From: Ochrobactrum vermis
GTDB lineage: Bacteria > Pseudomonadota > Alphaproteobacteria > Rhizobiales > Rhizobiaceae
Direction of reading: 5' to 3'
Length of the DNA stretch: 64,000 nt
Assembly (NCBI RefSeq): GCF_002975205.1
Contig: NZ_PCOC01000003.1
Coordinates: 62,001-126,000 of the forward strand
Below, piece after piece: positions 50,049-59,777 of this stretch. Position 1 is the first letter of the stretch. Every line of letters begins with the position of its first letter. Position numbers and translations under genes: made by a program. The notes beneath the pieces were generated by a model that ran no database searches, had not been told where the DNA came from, and saw only the letters and a program-made list of their open reading frames with translations.

Positions 50049-51696
50049 GAGGCTGGTCAGGGTTGCAAGCGAGGAATGGGGGCGGGTCGATAGGTGCCCT
50101 TCGGCTTTAGCTTTGAGAGTGCCAAATGTCATTGATCTGGCCATTTCACTCGGTCGCAGCCAACCGAGCCAACGCTTTTTCCCGACGCGCGATAACTTCA
50201 GGATCGTTCATGTAAGCGGTGCGCGATTTGCGCTCACGCTTCTGATACCCGTTCCCGACACTGCCATCAGGCACGCCAAACAGATGGTTCGTCTGACCTG
50301 TGCGACGGGGACCGCTCTTGCTGCGTTGCAATTCCCGGCCTGCCTGCATCTCGGCCACAATCGAAAGCATGTCATCCAGTCGCTTGTTCTCGACAACAGG
50401 CGAGCGATGAACAGAACGAAGCTTGTCGAATGTTCTGTAGGGCAGGGTGTCCGTACCATGCATGATCTCCAGACGGCCATCCGGATAGTCGCAGACAATC
50501 ACCTTTTGTCGAGCCAGCCGCTTTGCAAGCTCCGTCGGCTCCAGGATGAACAGCACCTTGTCGTAACGCAGCGTCAGTGTTTGCGACAGTGTCCGTACTT
50601 CCTTCCGGCACATCGCACCATCGATGTTCTCATGCGCGGCCAGCGGTCGATGCATATCCTTCGGATTGCGCGGCTCCTTGCCAAAACGGGCATTGAAGTC
50701 TGCAATATATTCCGGCGCATATGCATTGGCTGCTTCGATCGTATCAATGCCGCGCAGTCGCAATTCCTTGACCAAACGATCCTGCAAAGTTCTGTTTGCC
50801 CGCTCGACACGGCCTTTGGCCTGCGGGGTATTGGCACAGATAATGTCGATGTTGAGTTCATAAAGCGCCCGGCCAAACTGGGTCAGACCGCTCGTGCGAT
50901 CTTTCTGCGAACCATGGGTCGTGCGAAACACACCATGCTTGTCACTGTAAAAGGCCAGCGGCTTGCCCCATTGCCGCAGGTAGGCCTTCGTCGCATGAAA
51001 ATAATCAAACGTGTTCTCTGATCCAGCGAAGCGCAAATGCAGGAGCTTGCCCGTGGCATCGTCAATATAAACGAGGAGGGCGCATTTGGGACCCCGCTCC
51101 TCAAACCACCAATGATGCGAACCATCGATCTGTACCAGTTCACCAAAGCAATCACGCCGACCGCGCGGCTGATGCAGTTGTCGCTTGCGTTCGCGCCGTG
51201 ACGTCCACAAACCCGCCACCGTCATCCATTGCCGCAGCGTCTCCTTGCTGACCGAAAGCTGGTGGCGTTCGACAAGTTTCTCACAGGCCAGTGTCGGCCC
51301 AAAATCCCGATAATAAGCCCGTATCAAATCAAGCACCGCATTCCGGAAATCCTCGCTGTAACGACGATTGCTCGGGCGTCCGCGTCGTCCCGAAATCAGG
51401 CCCGAATGCCCAAGCTTGTCGTAAGCCTGTAAAAGACGATGGATCTGGCTGCGGCTGAGATCCAGCAATGCAGTCGCCTGGATAACCGTCAGACGACGAT
51501 CTCGAATCTTCTGAATGACTTCCAATCTATTGAGTTCTTTCTGCGACATCGTAATCAAACAAGACATGGCAACTCTCTAAACGGATACGTGTGAAGAGCC
51601 GCCAGTCTTCCTTTCCTCGTTCGATCTGAACAGGGCACGCGACCTAAAAATGTCGCATCTCTATCTTGCCCATCTGTCGCATCTGTATATTGCTGT
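50049..51696 (-). mobile_element. ISNCY-type element, copy 1 (left end missing)
   Basis: Nearly identical to copy 2 (52815-54552): from gaggctggtc (50049 here, 52905 there) to tatattgctgt (51696 here, 54552 there) I see only a few base differences, for example a/g in ggtcagggtt versus ggtcggggtt, g/t in gagagtgcc versus gagattgcc and one codon (Ala/Val). The left terminal repeat present in copy 2 (acagatgcgacag) is absent here, where the element joins the IS3 fragment. IS30 follows directly on the right. Confidence 0.85.
50146..51567 (-). CDS. ISNCY-family transposase, copy 1
   Basis: A 473-residue integrase-type transposase. N-terminal helix-turn-helix domains (RLTVIQATALLDLSRSQIHRLLQAY) are followed by an rve core: GELVQIDGSHHWWFE (Asp), FYSDKHGVF (Asp) and PQAKGRVERANRTLQDRL (Glu), then a C-terminal RYDKVLFILEPTELAKRLARQKV region. 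It differs from copy 2 by one residue in the catalytic-Glu motif (QAKGR here, QVKGR there). Full length and probably active. Confidence 0.92.
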   Translation of the reverse strand: MSCLITMSQKELNRLEVIQKIRDRRLTVIQATALLDLSRSQIHRLLQAYDKLGHSGLISGRRGRPSNRRYSEDFRNAVLDLIRAYYRDFGPTLACEKLVERHQLSVSKETLRQWMTVAGLWTSRRERKRQLHQPRGRRDCFGELVQIDGSHHWWFEERGPKCALLVYIDDATGKLLHLRFAGSENTFDYFHATKAYLRQWGKPLAFYSDKHGVFRTTHGSQKDRTSGLTQFGRALYELNIDIICANTPQAKGRVERANRTLQDRLVKELRLRGIDTIEAANAYAPEYIADFNARFGKEPRNPKDMHRPLAAHENIDGAMCRKEVRTLSQTLTLRYDKVLFILEPTELAKRLARQKVIVCDYPDGRLEIMHGTDTLPYRTFDKLRSVHRSPVVENKRLDDMLSIVAEMQAGRELQRSKSGPRRTGQTNHLFGVPDGSVGNGYQKRERKSRTAYMNDPEVIARREKALARLAATE

Positions 51697-52812
51697 GTGA
51701 GTTCATGCTGAACCGCGACTTTTAGAGTTAGAGTTTATTCATATCAATGTCTGTTTGCGACAAGTTTCTGACGGAAGATCTCTGCCGGTGTTTTGTAACC
51801 CAGACATTTGCGCGGCGTATTGTTGAGGCGACTGCAAATGAATGTCAGATCCCGGTCAGTTATTGCCAGCGGATCGATGTCTCTTGGAAGCCAGCGTCTG
51901 GTGCGTCTGTTGGTGTTTTCGACAGTGCCTTTTTGCCAGGGTGATTGTGGGTCGCAAAACCATGTTTGCGATCCGATACCGGCCTGCAGATAGGCCCATT
52001 CCGTGAACTCGGTGCCCCGATCAAAGGTGATCGACCGGCGTGCAATACGGGGAAGGGGTTGCAGCACGGTAATCAGTCCATTCATGACAGCACGGGACTG
52101 ACGATCATTGTTGCGCAACAGGACGGTAAAGCGGCTGACCCGTTCGACCAGAGACGTTACATTGGCCTTGCCGAACTTCTTGCGAAACTGGATCAAATCA
52201 CATTCCCAATGCCCAAACTGTTTGCGTTTGGCCACTACGTCTGGACGGTGCAGGATGCTCAGTTCCGGCGAAAAACGGCGTCCATGACGTCGTCTTGCAT
52301 GTCGTGGCCGTCGTTTGGTACGGCGCTCGGGCAGATGCTTCCAAAGCCCATCTTTCCGACCCTCGGCAGAATAGACAAACTGATAGATCGTTTCATGGCT
52401 GACAGAAATGGGGTGACGTTCCAACCGCATTCTGCCGGCAATCTGTTGTGGTGACCACCCATGGCTTATGCGGTCGACAACCGATTGACGCAAATGAGCA
52501 AAACGAATGAGCTTGCGTTGCCGCGATCGCCGCTCACGCGCTTTCTGATCCGCAACCGTGCAGTAATAACCGGTCAGATCCTTGATCTCATCATCGTTAA
52601 ACCGATTGCGCTTGAGCTCACGGAAAATGGTTGAACGGTGACGGCCAAGTTTCTCGGCGATAGTTTCGACAGAAATATTTTCCATACGCCAGCGCGCGAT
52701 CTTGCGCCGCTCATCCAAGTCAATATGCGAGTAGGTCCTTTGCATGACAGGTTCCTTGCTTGGGATAACTCATTGTTATCGCTTGCAAGTCGCACTTCAA
52801 GCTAGAACCCAC
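51697..52812 (-). mobile_element. IS30-family element
   Basis: Terminal inverted repeats are visible: left gtgagttcatgctgaac (51697) and the reverse complement of the right end gtgggttctagcttgaa (52812), both followed by gcgactt. It sits in the right end of ISNCY copy 1, because the bases after it (ctgttataaatgc) match those that follow copy 2's right end. Confidence 0.85.
51744..52745 (-). CDS. IS30-family transposase
   Basis: A 333-residue DDE transposase. It starts MQRTYSHIDLDERRKIARWRMENISVETIAEKLGRHRSTIFRELKRN with the typical helix-turn-helix and continues HWECDLIQFRKKFGKANVTSLVERVSRF (first Asp), TFDRGTEFTEWAYLQ (second Asp) and SPWQKGTVENTNRRTRRWLPR (Glu). Full length. Confidence 0.95.
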   Translation of the reverse strand: MQRTYSHIDLDERRKIARWRMENISVETIAEKLGRHRSTIFRELKRNRFNDDEIKDLTGYYCTVADQKARERRSRQRKLIRFAHLRQSVVDRISHGWSPQQIAGRMRLERHPISVSHETIYQFVYSAEGRKDGLWKHLPERRTKRRPRHARRRHGRRFSPELSILHRPDVVAKRKQFGHWECDLIQFRKKFGKANVTSLVERVSRFTVLLRNNDRQSRAVMNGLITVLQPLPRIARRSITFDRGTEFTEWAYLQAGIGSQTWFCDPQSPWQKGTVENTNRRTRRWLPRDIDPLAITDRDLTFICSRLNNTPRKCLGYKTPAEIFRQKLVANRH

Positions 52813-52814
52813 CC

Positions 52815-54552
52815 TGTTATAAATGCTGTTTTAGCAAGTTAAAGTTGCGACGTTCCCAGCAAATTACAGATGCGACAGGTGCTGGCGTTCAGCCCCCATT
52901 CCGAGAGGCTGGTCGGGGTTGCAAACGAGGAATGGGGGCGGGTCGATAGGTGCCCTTCGGCTTTAGCTTTGAGATTGCCAAATGTCATTGATCTGGCCAT
53001 TTCACTCGGTCGCAGCCAACCGAGCCAACGCTTTTTCCCGACGCGCGATAACTTCAGGATCGTTCATGTAAGCGGTGCGCGATTTGCGCTCACGCTTCTG
53101 ATACCCGTTCCCGACACTGCCATCAGGCACGCCAAACAGATGGTTCGTCTGACCTGTGCGACGGGGACCGCTCTTGCTGCGTTGCAATTCCCGGCCTGCC
53201 TGCATCTCGGCCACAATCGAAAGCATGTCATCCAGTCGCTTGTTCTCGACAACAGGCGAGCGATGAACAGAACGAAGCTTGTCGAATGTTCTGTAGGGCA
53301 GGGTGTCCGTACCATGCATGATCTCCAGACGGCCATCCGGATAGTCGCAGACAATCACCTTTTGTCGAGCCAGCCGCTTTGCAAGCTCCGTCGGCTCCAG
53401 GATGAACAGCACCTTGTCGTAACGCAGCGTCAGTGTTTGCGACAGTGTCCGTACTTCCTTCCGGCACATCGCACCATCGATGTTCTCATGCGCGGCCAGC
53501 GGTCGATGCATATCCTTCGGATTGCGCGGCTCCTTGCCAAAACGGGCATTGAAGTCTGCAATATATTCCGGCGCATATGCATTGGCTGCTTCGATCGTAT
53601 CAATGCCGCGCAGTCGCAATTCCTTGACCAAACGATCCTGCAAAGTTCTGTTTGCCCGCTCGACACGGCCTTTGACCTGCGGGGTATTGGCACAGATAAT
53701 GTCGATGTTGAGTTCATAAAGCGCCCGGCCAAACTGGGTCAGACCGCTCGTGCGATCTTTCTGCGAACCATGGGTCGTGCGAAACACACCATGCTTGTCA
53801 CTGTAAAAGGCCAGCGGCTTGCCCCATTGCCGCAGGTAGGCCTTCGTCGCATGAAAATAATCAAACGTGTTCTCTGATCCAGCGAAGCGCAAATGCAGGA
53901 GCTTGCCCGTGGCATCGTCAATATAAACGAGGAGGGCGCATTTGGGACCCCGCTCCTCAAACCACCAATGATGCGAACCATCGATCTGTACCAGTTCACC
54001 AAAGCAATCACGCCGACCGCGCGGCTGATGCAGTTGTCGCTTGCGTTCGCGCCGTGACGTCCACAAACCCGCCACCGTCATCCATTGCCGCAGCGTCTCC
54101 TTGCTGACCGAAAGCTGGTGGCGTTCGACAAGTTTCTCACAGGCCAGTGTCGGCCCAAAATCCCGATAATAAGCCCGTATCAAATCAAGCACCGCATTCC
54201 GGAAATCCTCGCTGTAACGACGATTGCTCGGGCGTCCGCGTCGTCCCGAAATCAGGCCCGAATGCCCAAGCTTGTCGTAAGCCTGTAAAAGACGATGGAT
54301 CTGGCTGCGGCTGAGATCCAGCAATGCAGTCGCCTGGATAACCGTCAGACGACGATCTCGAATCTTCTGAATGACTTCCAATCTATTGAGTTCTTTCTGC
54401 GACATCGTAATCAAACAAGACATGGCAACTCTCTAAACGGATACGTGTGAAGAGCCGCCAGTCTTCCTTTCCTCGTTCGATCTGAACAGGGCACGCGACC
54501 TAAAAATGTCGCATCTCTATCTTGCCCATCTGTCGCATCTGTATATTGCTGT
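52815..54552 (-). mobile_element. ISNCY-type element, copy 2
   Basis: A complete copy. Inverted ends are seen as cagcaaattacagatgcgac at about 52858 and, at the right, the complement of gtcgcatctgtatattgctg. The sequence gttataaatg occurs on both sides (about 52816-52825 and 54551-54560), a possible target duplication. Together with copy 1 it forms a pair of direct repeats about 2.9 kb apart that enclose IS30. Confidence 0.8.
53002..54423 (-). CDS. ISNCY-family transposase, copy 2
   Basis: The same 473-residue transposase as copy 1, identical except for Val in place of Ala in the motif around the catalytic Glu (PQVKGRVERANRTL). All other motifs (GELVQIDGSHHWW, FYSDKHGVF) are unchanged. The single change lies two residues before the Lys and may be neutral. 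Presence of two almost identical copies indicates very recent transposition. Confidence 0.92.
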   Translation of the reverse strand: MSCLITMSQKELNRLEVIQKIRDRRLTVIQATALLDLSRSQIHRLLQAYDKLGHSGLISGRRGRPSNRRYSEDFRNAVLDLIRAYYRDFGPTLACEKLVERHQLSVSKETLRQWMTVAGLWTSRRERKRQLHQPRGRRDCFGELVQIDGSHHWWFEERGPKCALLVYIDDATGKLLHLRFAGSENTFDYFHATKAYLRQWGKPLAFYSDKHGVFRTTHGSQKDRTSGLTQFGRALYELNIDIICANTPQVKGRVERANRTLQDRLVKELRLRGIDTIEAANAYAPEYIADFNARFGKEPRNPKDMHRPLAAHENIDGAMCRKEVRTLSQTLTLRYDKVLFILEPTELAKRLARQKVIVCDYPDGRLEIMHGTDTLPYRTFDKLRSVHRSPVVENKRLDDMLSIVAEMQAGRELQRSKSGPRRTGQTNHLFGVPDGSVGNGYQKRERKSRTAYMNDPEVIARREKALARLAATE

Positions 54553-54899
54553 TATAAATGCAAATCAGATAATATGTATTATGGAATTCATTTATTCTAA
54601 CACAATGGTGTCGTGTGTCAGGTTTCTGTACTGCGGCTTTCACACGCTACGGACCAGTATCGTTCGTTCGCAGATCAGGTCCAAATCGGTTGCAAGAGTT
54701 CGTAATACCCGACCCCTAGCAGGTTTTCCTGTTTGTGTTCTGGTCGATTAATTTCCGTATCCTTCTTTGCACTTGTCGCATTCAGAAGCCGTTCACTTTC
54801 GACGGCATATGGGAGATTTAGATAGCAGGCGTCAGACCGTAAGCTTCTCCTTTTGTCGCCAGCCCAAATTCGACGCGGCATCTCATTGGTAACGGCAAT
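54553..54899. other. Intergenic region
   Basis: About 350 AT-rich bases between ISNCY copy 2 and the decayed IS110 remnant. Short open frames only; nothing recognisable. Confidence 0.35.
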
Positions 54900-55759
54900 C
54901 GCCGCAGCAATCCGTAGTTTTCTGTTCAGCTTGTCCTACAGCCAGCCGTCCGGTTTCCACTTAGCGGTGCATGCTGACGATCACACTCGTAGCTCCGATA
55001 GTCAGTAACTGACGCATGTCGCGCTGCCCCATCTTCGATATTCGTCCTATTTTCTCTTTCCCACCCGATGAGTATTGCCGTAGAATCAGTCCCAGCCAGG
55101 CCGAGAAGCCTCGACCTTTATTGAAGGTATCCATAGCAGGAGCGAAACTTCGACTGCCTTGGCACAGATCGGCTCCACGCTGGGCATCGTTTGATGGCTC
55201 CTCGCCGTCCCGATTTCCCGGTTGACTTGCCTAATCTCTGCATCATTTGCTCGATCAGAATGGTAAGTGCATCGATGCGGTTCAGATGCAGGTGGGCCAA
55301 CTCTCGTGCAAGCTCAGGCAAGTCGTTGCGCGGAGCGTTGATGATATCTGGCAGGCTTGGAAGGTTGCCGATTCCTTGGAGTACAATGAGACCGAACTCT
55401 GCCGAATGTCCACGCAACGCATTGACCGTTTCAATTCTTTGCCGGATCAGTTGCTCCCGCGTCCGAAACAGCATCGCATGTGTCTGTGCAGCTTTTGGTA
55501 GAACGAACCGTAAACTTGGACGCTGCGTCGCCTCGACGACGGCTTCCGCATCGGCGGCATCGTTTTTCTGGCGTTCTACAAATGGCTTCACGTAAATTGG
55601 TGCAATGAGCCGGACTTCATGGCCCATTTTCGCGAACTCACGAACCCAATAATGCGAAGTCGCACAAGCTTCCATAGCGACAACACAACATGATCGATCT
55701 GACCTGAATTGACGAAACTGCGAGCCGTAATGCTTTTTTCGGAATAACCACGGTACCAT
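54900..55759 (-). pseudogene. Decayed IS110-family transposase
   Basis: Leftward remnant of an IS110-type recombinase. The main open part (55118-55759) reads CCVVAMEACATSHYWVREFAKMGHEVRLIAPIYVKPFVERQKNDAADAEAVVEA, the DEDD domain, and then ETVNALRGHSAEFG. After a frame break near 55150 the C-terminal domain continues in another frame (GLILRQYSSGGKEKIGRISKMGQRDMRQLLTIGATSVI, with the Ser-Gly-Gly catalytic region). The N-terminus is short and the two parts are out of frame, so it is inactive. It is different from the intact IS110 at 35 kb. Confidence 0.8.
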
Positions 55760-55883
55760 CAGCGGCTGCAGTCGCGAGCCGAGAACAGCCTAGGGAAGGA
55801 GTCAGCGCGCCGCAACCTGCAAGCCTGACCATCCGCATCTTTCGATCTTCCTGCCTAGATGGCAGCGGACGTCCTAATTCGGT

Positions 55884-56387
55884 TCAGGCCGCGCCAACCT
55901 CGAGGGGCATTTCTACCTTTCCTAAGGGCTCTCGAAGTAACGTCCCAATGATGCTGCCCAAGCTAAGATCGTCGATATGGCCAAACTTCTGAAATCGACG
56001 AACACCGTTGCGGTCGATCACAACTAGTGTCGGCGTACCCTCCATCTCGTAGGCGGTCATCGTTGCCGGAAAACGACCGTTTTGCCGATCGATGCCAATC
56101 GGAAACCTGAGACGATACTCATGCGCGAATGCAGCAAGCGCCTCACGAGTGCCCTGGATTTCATGGTGTTCGAAAACTGTATGAAGACCCACGACGGTTA
56201 CCTGATCGTTAGGAAAGGTTTGTGTTACGCGCTGCGCTTGCGGAATGCCGTGGGAAACGCAGCCCGGGCAAAGCATCTGAAATGCTTCAATGACGAGGAT
56301 TCGCCCCCTGAAGTCTGATACGTCAAGCGGCTCGGAAGTGTTAAGCCAACCGCTCGTTAGCAGCGGCGGTGCAATGCGGGTGGTCAT
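55884..56387 (-). CDS. Redoxin (TlpA/peroxiredoxin-like) protein
   Basis: A 167-residue thioredoxin-fold protein from the ATG at 56387 (aaggag upstream). It has LVIEAFQMLCPGCVSHGIPQAQRV with a CPGC active site, VTVVGLHTVFEHHE, and the cis-proline block EMEGTPTLVVIDRNG. No signal peptide is visible, so it is probably cytoplasmic. It lies 64 bases after the CMD-domain gene on the same strand and likely works with it on peroxides or thiols. Confidence 0.85.
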   Translation of the reverse strand: MTTRIAPPLLTSGWLNTSEPLDVSDFRGRILVIEAFQMLCPGCVSHGIPQAQRVTQTFPNDQVTVVGLHTVFEHHEIQGTREALAAFAHEYRLRFPIGIDRQNGRFPATMTAYEMEGTPTLVVIDRNGVRRFQKFGHIDDLSLGSIIGTLLREPLGKVEMPLEVGAA

Positions 56388-56451
56388 GACAATGGTCTCC
56401 TTGCTAGACAAAGGATGATCGAGCCCCATTACAGGGCCCGATCCAGGTGAC

Positions 56452-56997
56452 TCAAGCCACACGCTTCAGCTGAACGGCTGGAAAATCTACCGGGACGTTC
56501 AGCGCGACATTCACGTAGTTGGTGAAGAGATTGAGCGCGACGTGCGCGATGATCTCAACCACACCTTCGTCATCGAAACCCGCCGCCTTGAGGGCAGCCA
56601 CATCTACGTCGGTGACAGCCGCTCGGTCGCGCACAAGCTTCAAGGCAAAGGTCAGCGCCGCCTGTGTACGAGGATCGGAGGAGTTGCCGACCTGCGCCGC
56701 CGCCATTTCGTCGGACGAGGATCCTGCCTTTCGGCCAAGCGCTGTGTGTGCCGCCAAGCAGTATTCGCAGTTGTTGGCATTGGCGACTGCCACCGCGATC
56801 TCCTCACCCAACCGTGCGCCAAGCTTGCCGCCCCCGAGAGCGCCAAACGAGCCCCACATGCTGGCGAGCGCCGCAGGCGAGTTCGCAACTGCTTTGAACA
56901 TGTTCGGCACCACGCCGAAGGCGCCGTTGATCTTATCTAGTGTGGGCTTGACTGCGGCAGTGGACGAGGCTGGATCGACAAGGTTGACATGTGCCAT
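56452..56997 (-). CDS. Carboxymuconolactone decarboxylase (AhpD-like) family protein
   Basis: An all-helical 181-residue protein with the AhpD-type motif NANNCEYCLAAHTALGRKAG: Cys-x-x-Cys with the following His, used in peroxidase or thiol-disulfide reactions. The N-terminus MAHVNLVDPASSTAAVKPTLDKINGAFGVVPNMFKAVANSP is typical of the uncharacterised peroxidase-related subgroup. It is upstream of the redoxin gene, and both lie in a group with a Cys-rich MarR regulator, suggesting response to oxidants or electrophiles. Confidence 0.9.
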   Translation of the reverse strand: MAHVNLVDPASSTAAVKPTLDKINGAFGVVPNMFKAVANSPAALASMWGSFGALGGGKLGARLGEEIAVAVANANNCEYCLAAHTALGRKAGSSSDEMAAAQVGNSSDPRTQAALTFALKLVRDRAAVTDVDVAALKAAGFDDEGVVEIIAHVALNLFTNYVNVALNVPVDFPAVQLKRVA

Positions 56998-57079
56998 AGT
57001 AGATTTCCTGCTCTAGTGTTTGGAGGGGGATTATTGAGCGGTCCGGCGATGGCAGTCGTCGGGCCGTTTATGTTTCCGG

Positions 57080-57629
57080 CGTTATTGGCCGAGAACAACT
57101 TTGTCTGGGTAGCGACAAGTCGCCCGAAGCGACCTCGAAGACGTCGCTGACGCAAAGCAAACGGGGCATGGAGTTCTCCATTGACGTTAAGGCCACTGGT
57201 TACGCCGTCAAACGACGCCCGTCGGATACTCGGGGCTGTCAATCAATAGCGGCACATTCGGCCAGCTCGGAGGCACTTTCGGTTTCGAGCCCTCGGGAAT
57301 GTCGCCGACCTTGAGGCCAGTGGCGCACGCGGTATCTTTGGCCAAAACGACCCAGTGCGGATGCCAGATATGCCGATTCGTGCCGCTGTAAGCTGCGTCG
57401 TTGAAATCCGGATGGAACGTGACGGCGAGCGCCACGATCTCCTGCGCCGCGTCGACCCGATTTCGCTGCTATCGAGCGTCGTGGGCCATACATAGGCGTA
57501 AACGCTGGACCCTTCGAAGCGCCCGGTGGCGTCCGACTTCGCCTCGATGCTTTGGGCGGAAGCGCCGACCGAGGCCCAGCACAGGGCCGCCGCCGCGAAA
57601 CCGGCATCCCAAGCGCTCCTTGCTCTCAT
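57080..57629 (-). pseudogene. Frameshifted secreted protein of unknown function
   Basis: A signal peptide is clear (MRARSAWDAGFAAAALCWASVGASAQS), followed by GRFEGSSVYAYVWPTTLDSSE. The frame is then lost near 57470 and continues in another as ALAVTFHPDFNDAAYSGTNRHIWHPHWVVLAKDTAC, then GLKVGDIPEGSKPKVPPSWPNVPLLIDSPEYP. A further shift leads to FDGVTSGLNVNGELHAP and, in a third frame, LLCVSDVFEVASGDLSLP near 57130. At least two frameshifts break a once continuous periplasmic protein. It lies between the MarR and CMD genes and was probably part of the same unit. Confidence 0.7.
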
Positions 57630-57644
57630 GTTAACAGATCCTTC

Positions 57645-58319
57645 TCAATTTGATGGTTGGGCTTGGGGGGACGGCGAACCCTTAGCAAAGGACGTCCAGG
57701 TGGCAGCTTGAACGTCGGGCGCAGCCGCTTCGTGTTCGCTGCAATCCAACCGGAGTTCCCGGCCATCGATCGCGGCATCCACAAAGGCGCAATGGTGAGG
57801 TTTTGCCCTGTCAGGATGGGCATGCGGGCGAAAATGGCGGCACGAGACACACATGCGCTGCAGCGGAATCGCGCCGGCGTTTTGCAATTGACGAATGAGC
57901 GCGATCTGAGTCAGCAGCAATTCTTCCTGCATCGTCGGCGACAGCCCCGCGATAGCATCCGCGAGTTTTGACTCTGACGTCGCGATATCAACGCCCAAAC
58001 GCAAGCCATTCGGTGTGGCCGTGACGATTGCCGCGCGAGCGTCGACCGGATCGCTTTCGCGCTTGACGAGACCTTTACGCTTCAAGGCGCTCACGGTGTC
58101 GGCGATGCTTGCCGGCGTGACGGCTAGATGCGCGGCTATCTCTTTCGGTCGCAGACCGAACGGTCTGTTGGCAAGAAGCCCAAGAACCTGCGCCTGCGCT
58201 GCATTGAGCCCGGCAGCACTTGCAGCTGACCAGAGGTCCGATCGCAACACAAGTGCGATGCGGTCAAACCCGTCCCGTAGGCGCTCTAATAGTGATTCTG
58301 GGATATCTGAGTGTTCCAT
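57645..58319 (-). CDS. MarR-family regulator with C-terminal cysteine-rich tail
   Basis: A 224-residue protein: MarR winged helix (LNAAQAQVLGLLANRPFGLRPKEIAAHLAVTPASIADTVSALKRKGLVKRESDPVDARAAIV) plus an unusual tail with MCVSCRHFRPHAHPDRAKPHHCAFVDAAI and LDCSEHEAA. The four Cys (C-x2-C ... C ... C) together with several His could bind a metal or sense oxidants. It is adjacent to the broken secreted protein and the AhpD-like and redoxin genes on the same strand and probably regulates them. Confidence 0.85.
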   Translation of the reverse strand: MEHSDIPESLLERLRDGFDRIALVLRSDLWSAASAAGLNAAQAQVLGLLANRPFGLRPKEIAAHLAVTPASIADTVSALKRKGLVKRESDPVDARAAIVTATPNGLRLGVDIATSESKLADAIAGLSPTMQEELLLTQIALIRQLQNAGAIPLQRMCVSCRHFRPHAHPDRAKPHHCAFVDAAIDGRELRLDCSEHEAAAPDVQAATWTSFAKGSPSPQAQPSN

Positions 58320-58699
58320 ACGCCTATTATTAGGAGTCCTTATTATATGTCAAGCTCATCCTGGTGATCTTTTGCTAAACCGAGCGGCATCCTGACACGA
58401 ACCGAGGAAATTGTCCGACATTTAAGAACATACGGTGATCACGCTGCGAGACTGGAGGTTTCTCACCGTAACGACCTGAGATAGGAGCCGTGGGTAGGCT
58501 GATTTGCTGCCAGTTAAGCGGGGTGATATGTTTGCTCCGCCGGCAGCGTTGCGATTCCTTCCCGATAGAGCTCTGCGAAGGCCGATTCGAGATAGAGAGT
58601 GGTTCTTCAGTAGATTATAACATTGAAAAAAGTTCAGTCCGATCGCGTGATAACTATCCCACATCGTGTGGTCGTGTGTAGTGTTAATTGGGGTAATGG
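58320..58699. other. Intergenic region upstream of marR
   Basis: About 380 bases that should contain the marR promoter; cgcctattattaggagtccttattatatg just upstream of its start contains the imperfect repeat tattattagga/tccttattata, a plausible MarR operator (58321-58348). No gene is supported. Confidence 0.45.
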
Positions 58700-59250
58700 C
58701 TCTGTTCACATTCCTTGTTTAGGGGGGGCTGTGCTCGACTGGGGCGCGATTCTTCTGGCGGAGTTCAATAACATTGATGTAGGGAATGCTGGAGTGAGCT
58801 ATTCGGTCTTTGCAAAGGTAATGACATTGTTGCGGCTTGTCGGTGACGGGTTCGGGGCGAGGATCCAAAACCAAGACACTCAGGGGAGCGATTGACAGCC
58901 GCTGATGTTGCGCTGACCGCGTAGAGCGGGAACGGCTTGATCTGCATGACCGGCATTACAATTTCGGGAGTTGGGGTCGCCAATATCGTGCCTGTCTTGT
59001 TTACTCTAGCCGCGACGCAGAAGGTTATGCCATCGGGATATGCGATTTCTACGGTCAGTACACTAGGTTACCTCGGGGTGTCCCTCGCCCCCGAGGTTAT
59101 CAGTTAGGTCGCCTCGACAATCACGCTTCCTCTGTGTTTCGGAGCGTTGGCGGCTCTCATGGTCGTGGTCGCTGTCCTCACAAGGACCGTTGCGGCTAAG
59201 AAAGCTGACCGAAGCAGCTGCGCGCGATTGGTGCGGTTCACAATTGTCTA
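58700..59250 (+). pseudogene. MFS transporter remnant
   Basis: The first frame reads GGAVLDWGAILLAEFNN and GVSYSVFAKVMTLLRLVGDGFGARI, like the middle of a major facilitator protein (EGAMLDWSALFL type with conserved RL-GDR). After a frame break near 58890 it resumes as ANIVPVLFTLAATQKVMPSGYAIST and LGYLGVSLAPEVIS; an in-frame stop follows, then CFGALAALMVVVAVLTRT. Neither end is present and several stops or shifts occur, so it is a pseudogene. Confidence 0.65.
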
Positions 59251-59777
59251 ATCGCCCGTACTAACAACATCTTCATACGACGCAGTGCGCCTTAACGCCC
59301 CGCCTTTAACAGCCCGCTGACAGTGGGAGCGGCCACGATGCCCATGAGCGAGCGCTCGAAGGCGGCACAGCCAAGGTCGAGTCTATTTCAACCGGTATCA
59401 TAACCCAAGTTGCCGGACATCCGAATCTAAACAGCCAGTCCGGCCCACACGGTCACCCTATTTTCTCAAATGTCGGACAGATCGAGCACTTTCGTGTCGT
59501 GACGCCCGAACGCCAACGACCACCCCAACCGACTGGGGGGGACGCTGCTTGGTCACCAGCAGAGAGTCGTCGTTTGCCATGAGTTTAATCATGACGTAAA
59601 GCCTAACCGGCCCATACATGTTTATCGTATCCGGCACTTCATCAGTGTGGCCTTATTCGCAATTATTCGCAGAATGCTGTGTCGATTCCGTCTGTTCAAA
59701 GTCAATGGCTGGCCACGGAGCTATCCTTTTGAGTAATTAGAGCTCTAGAGGATTTTACGTTACGAAAGATCATTATC
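59251..59777. other. Intergenic region before the vitamin B6 locus
   Basis: About 530 bases without a supported gene. The end, close to yggS, must hold its promoter and that of the downstream genes, but I see no clear MocR-type direct repeat or -35/-10 pair. Confidence 0.4.

Noticed and set aside
50002..53877. Rightward frames of about 335 codons opposite both ISNCY transposases
   Set aside because: Both copies share them only because the elements are repeated; no motif, and the leftward frames are full-length transposases.
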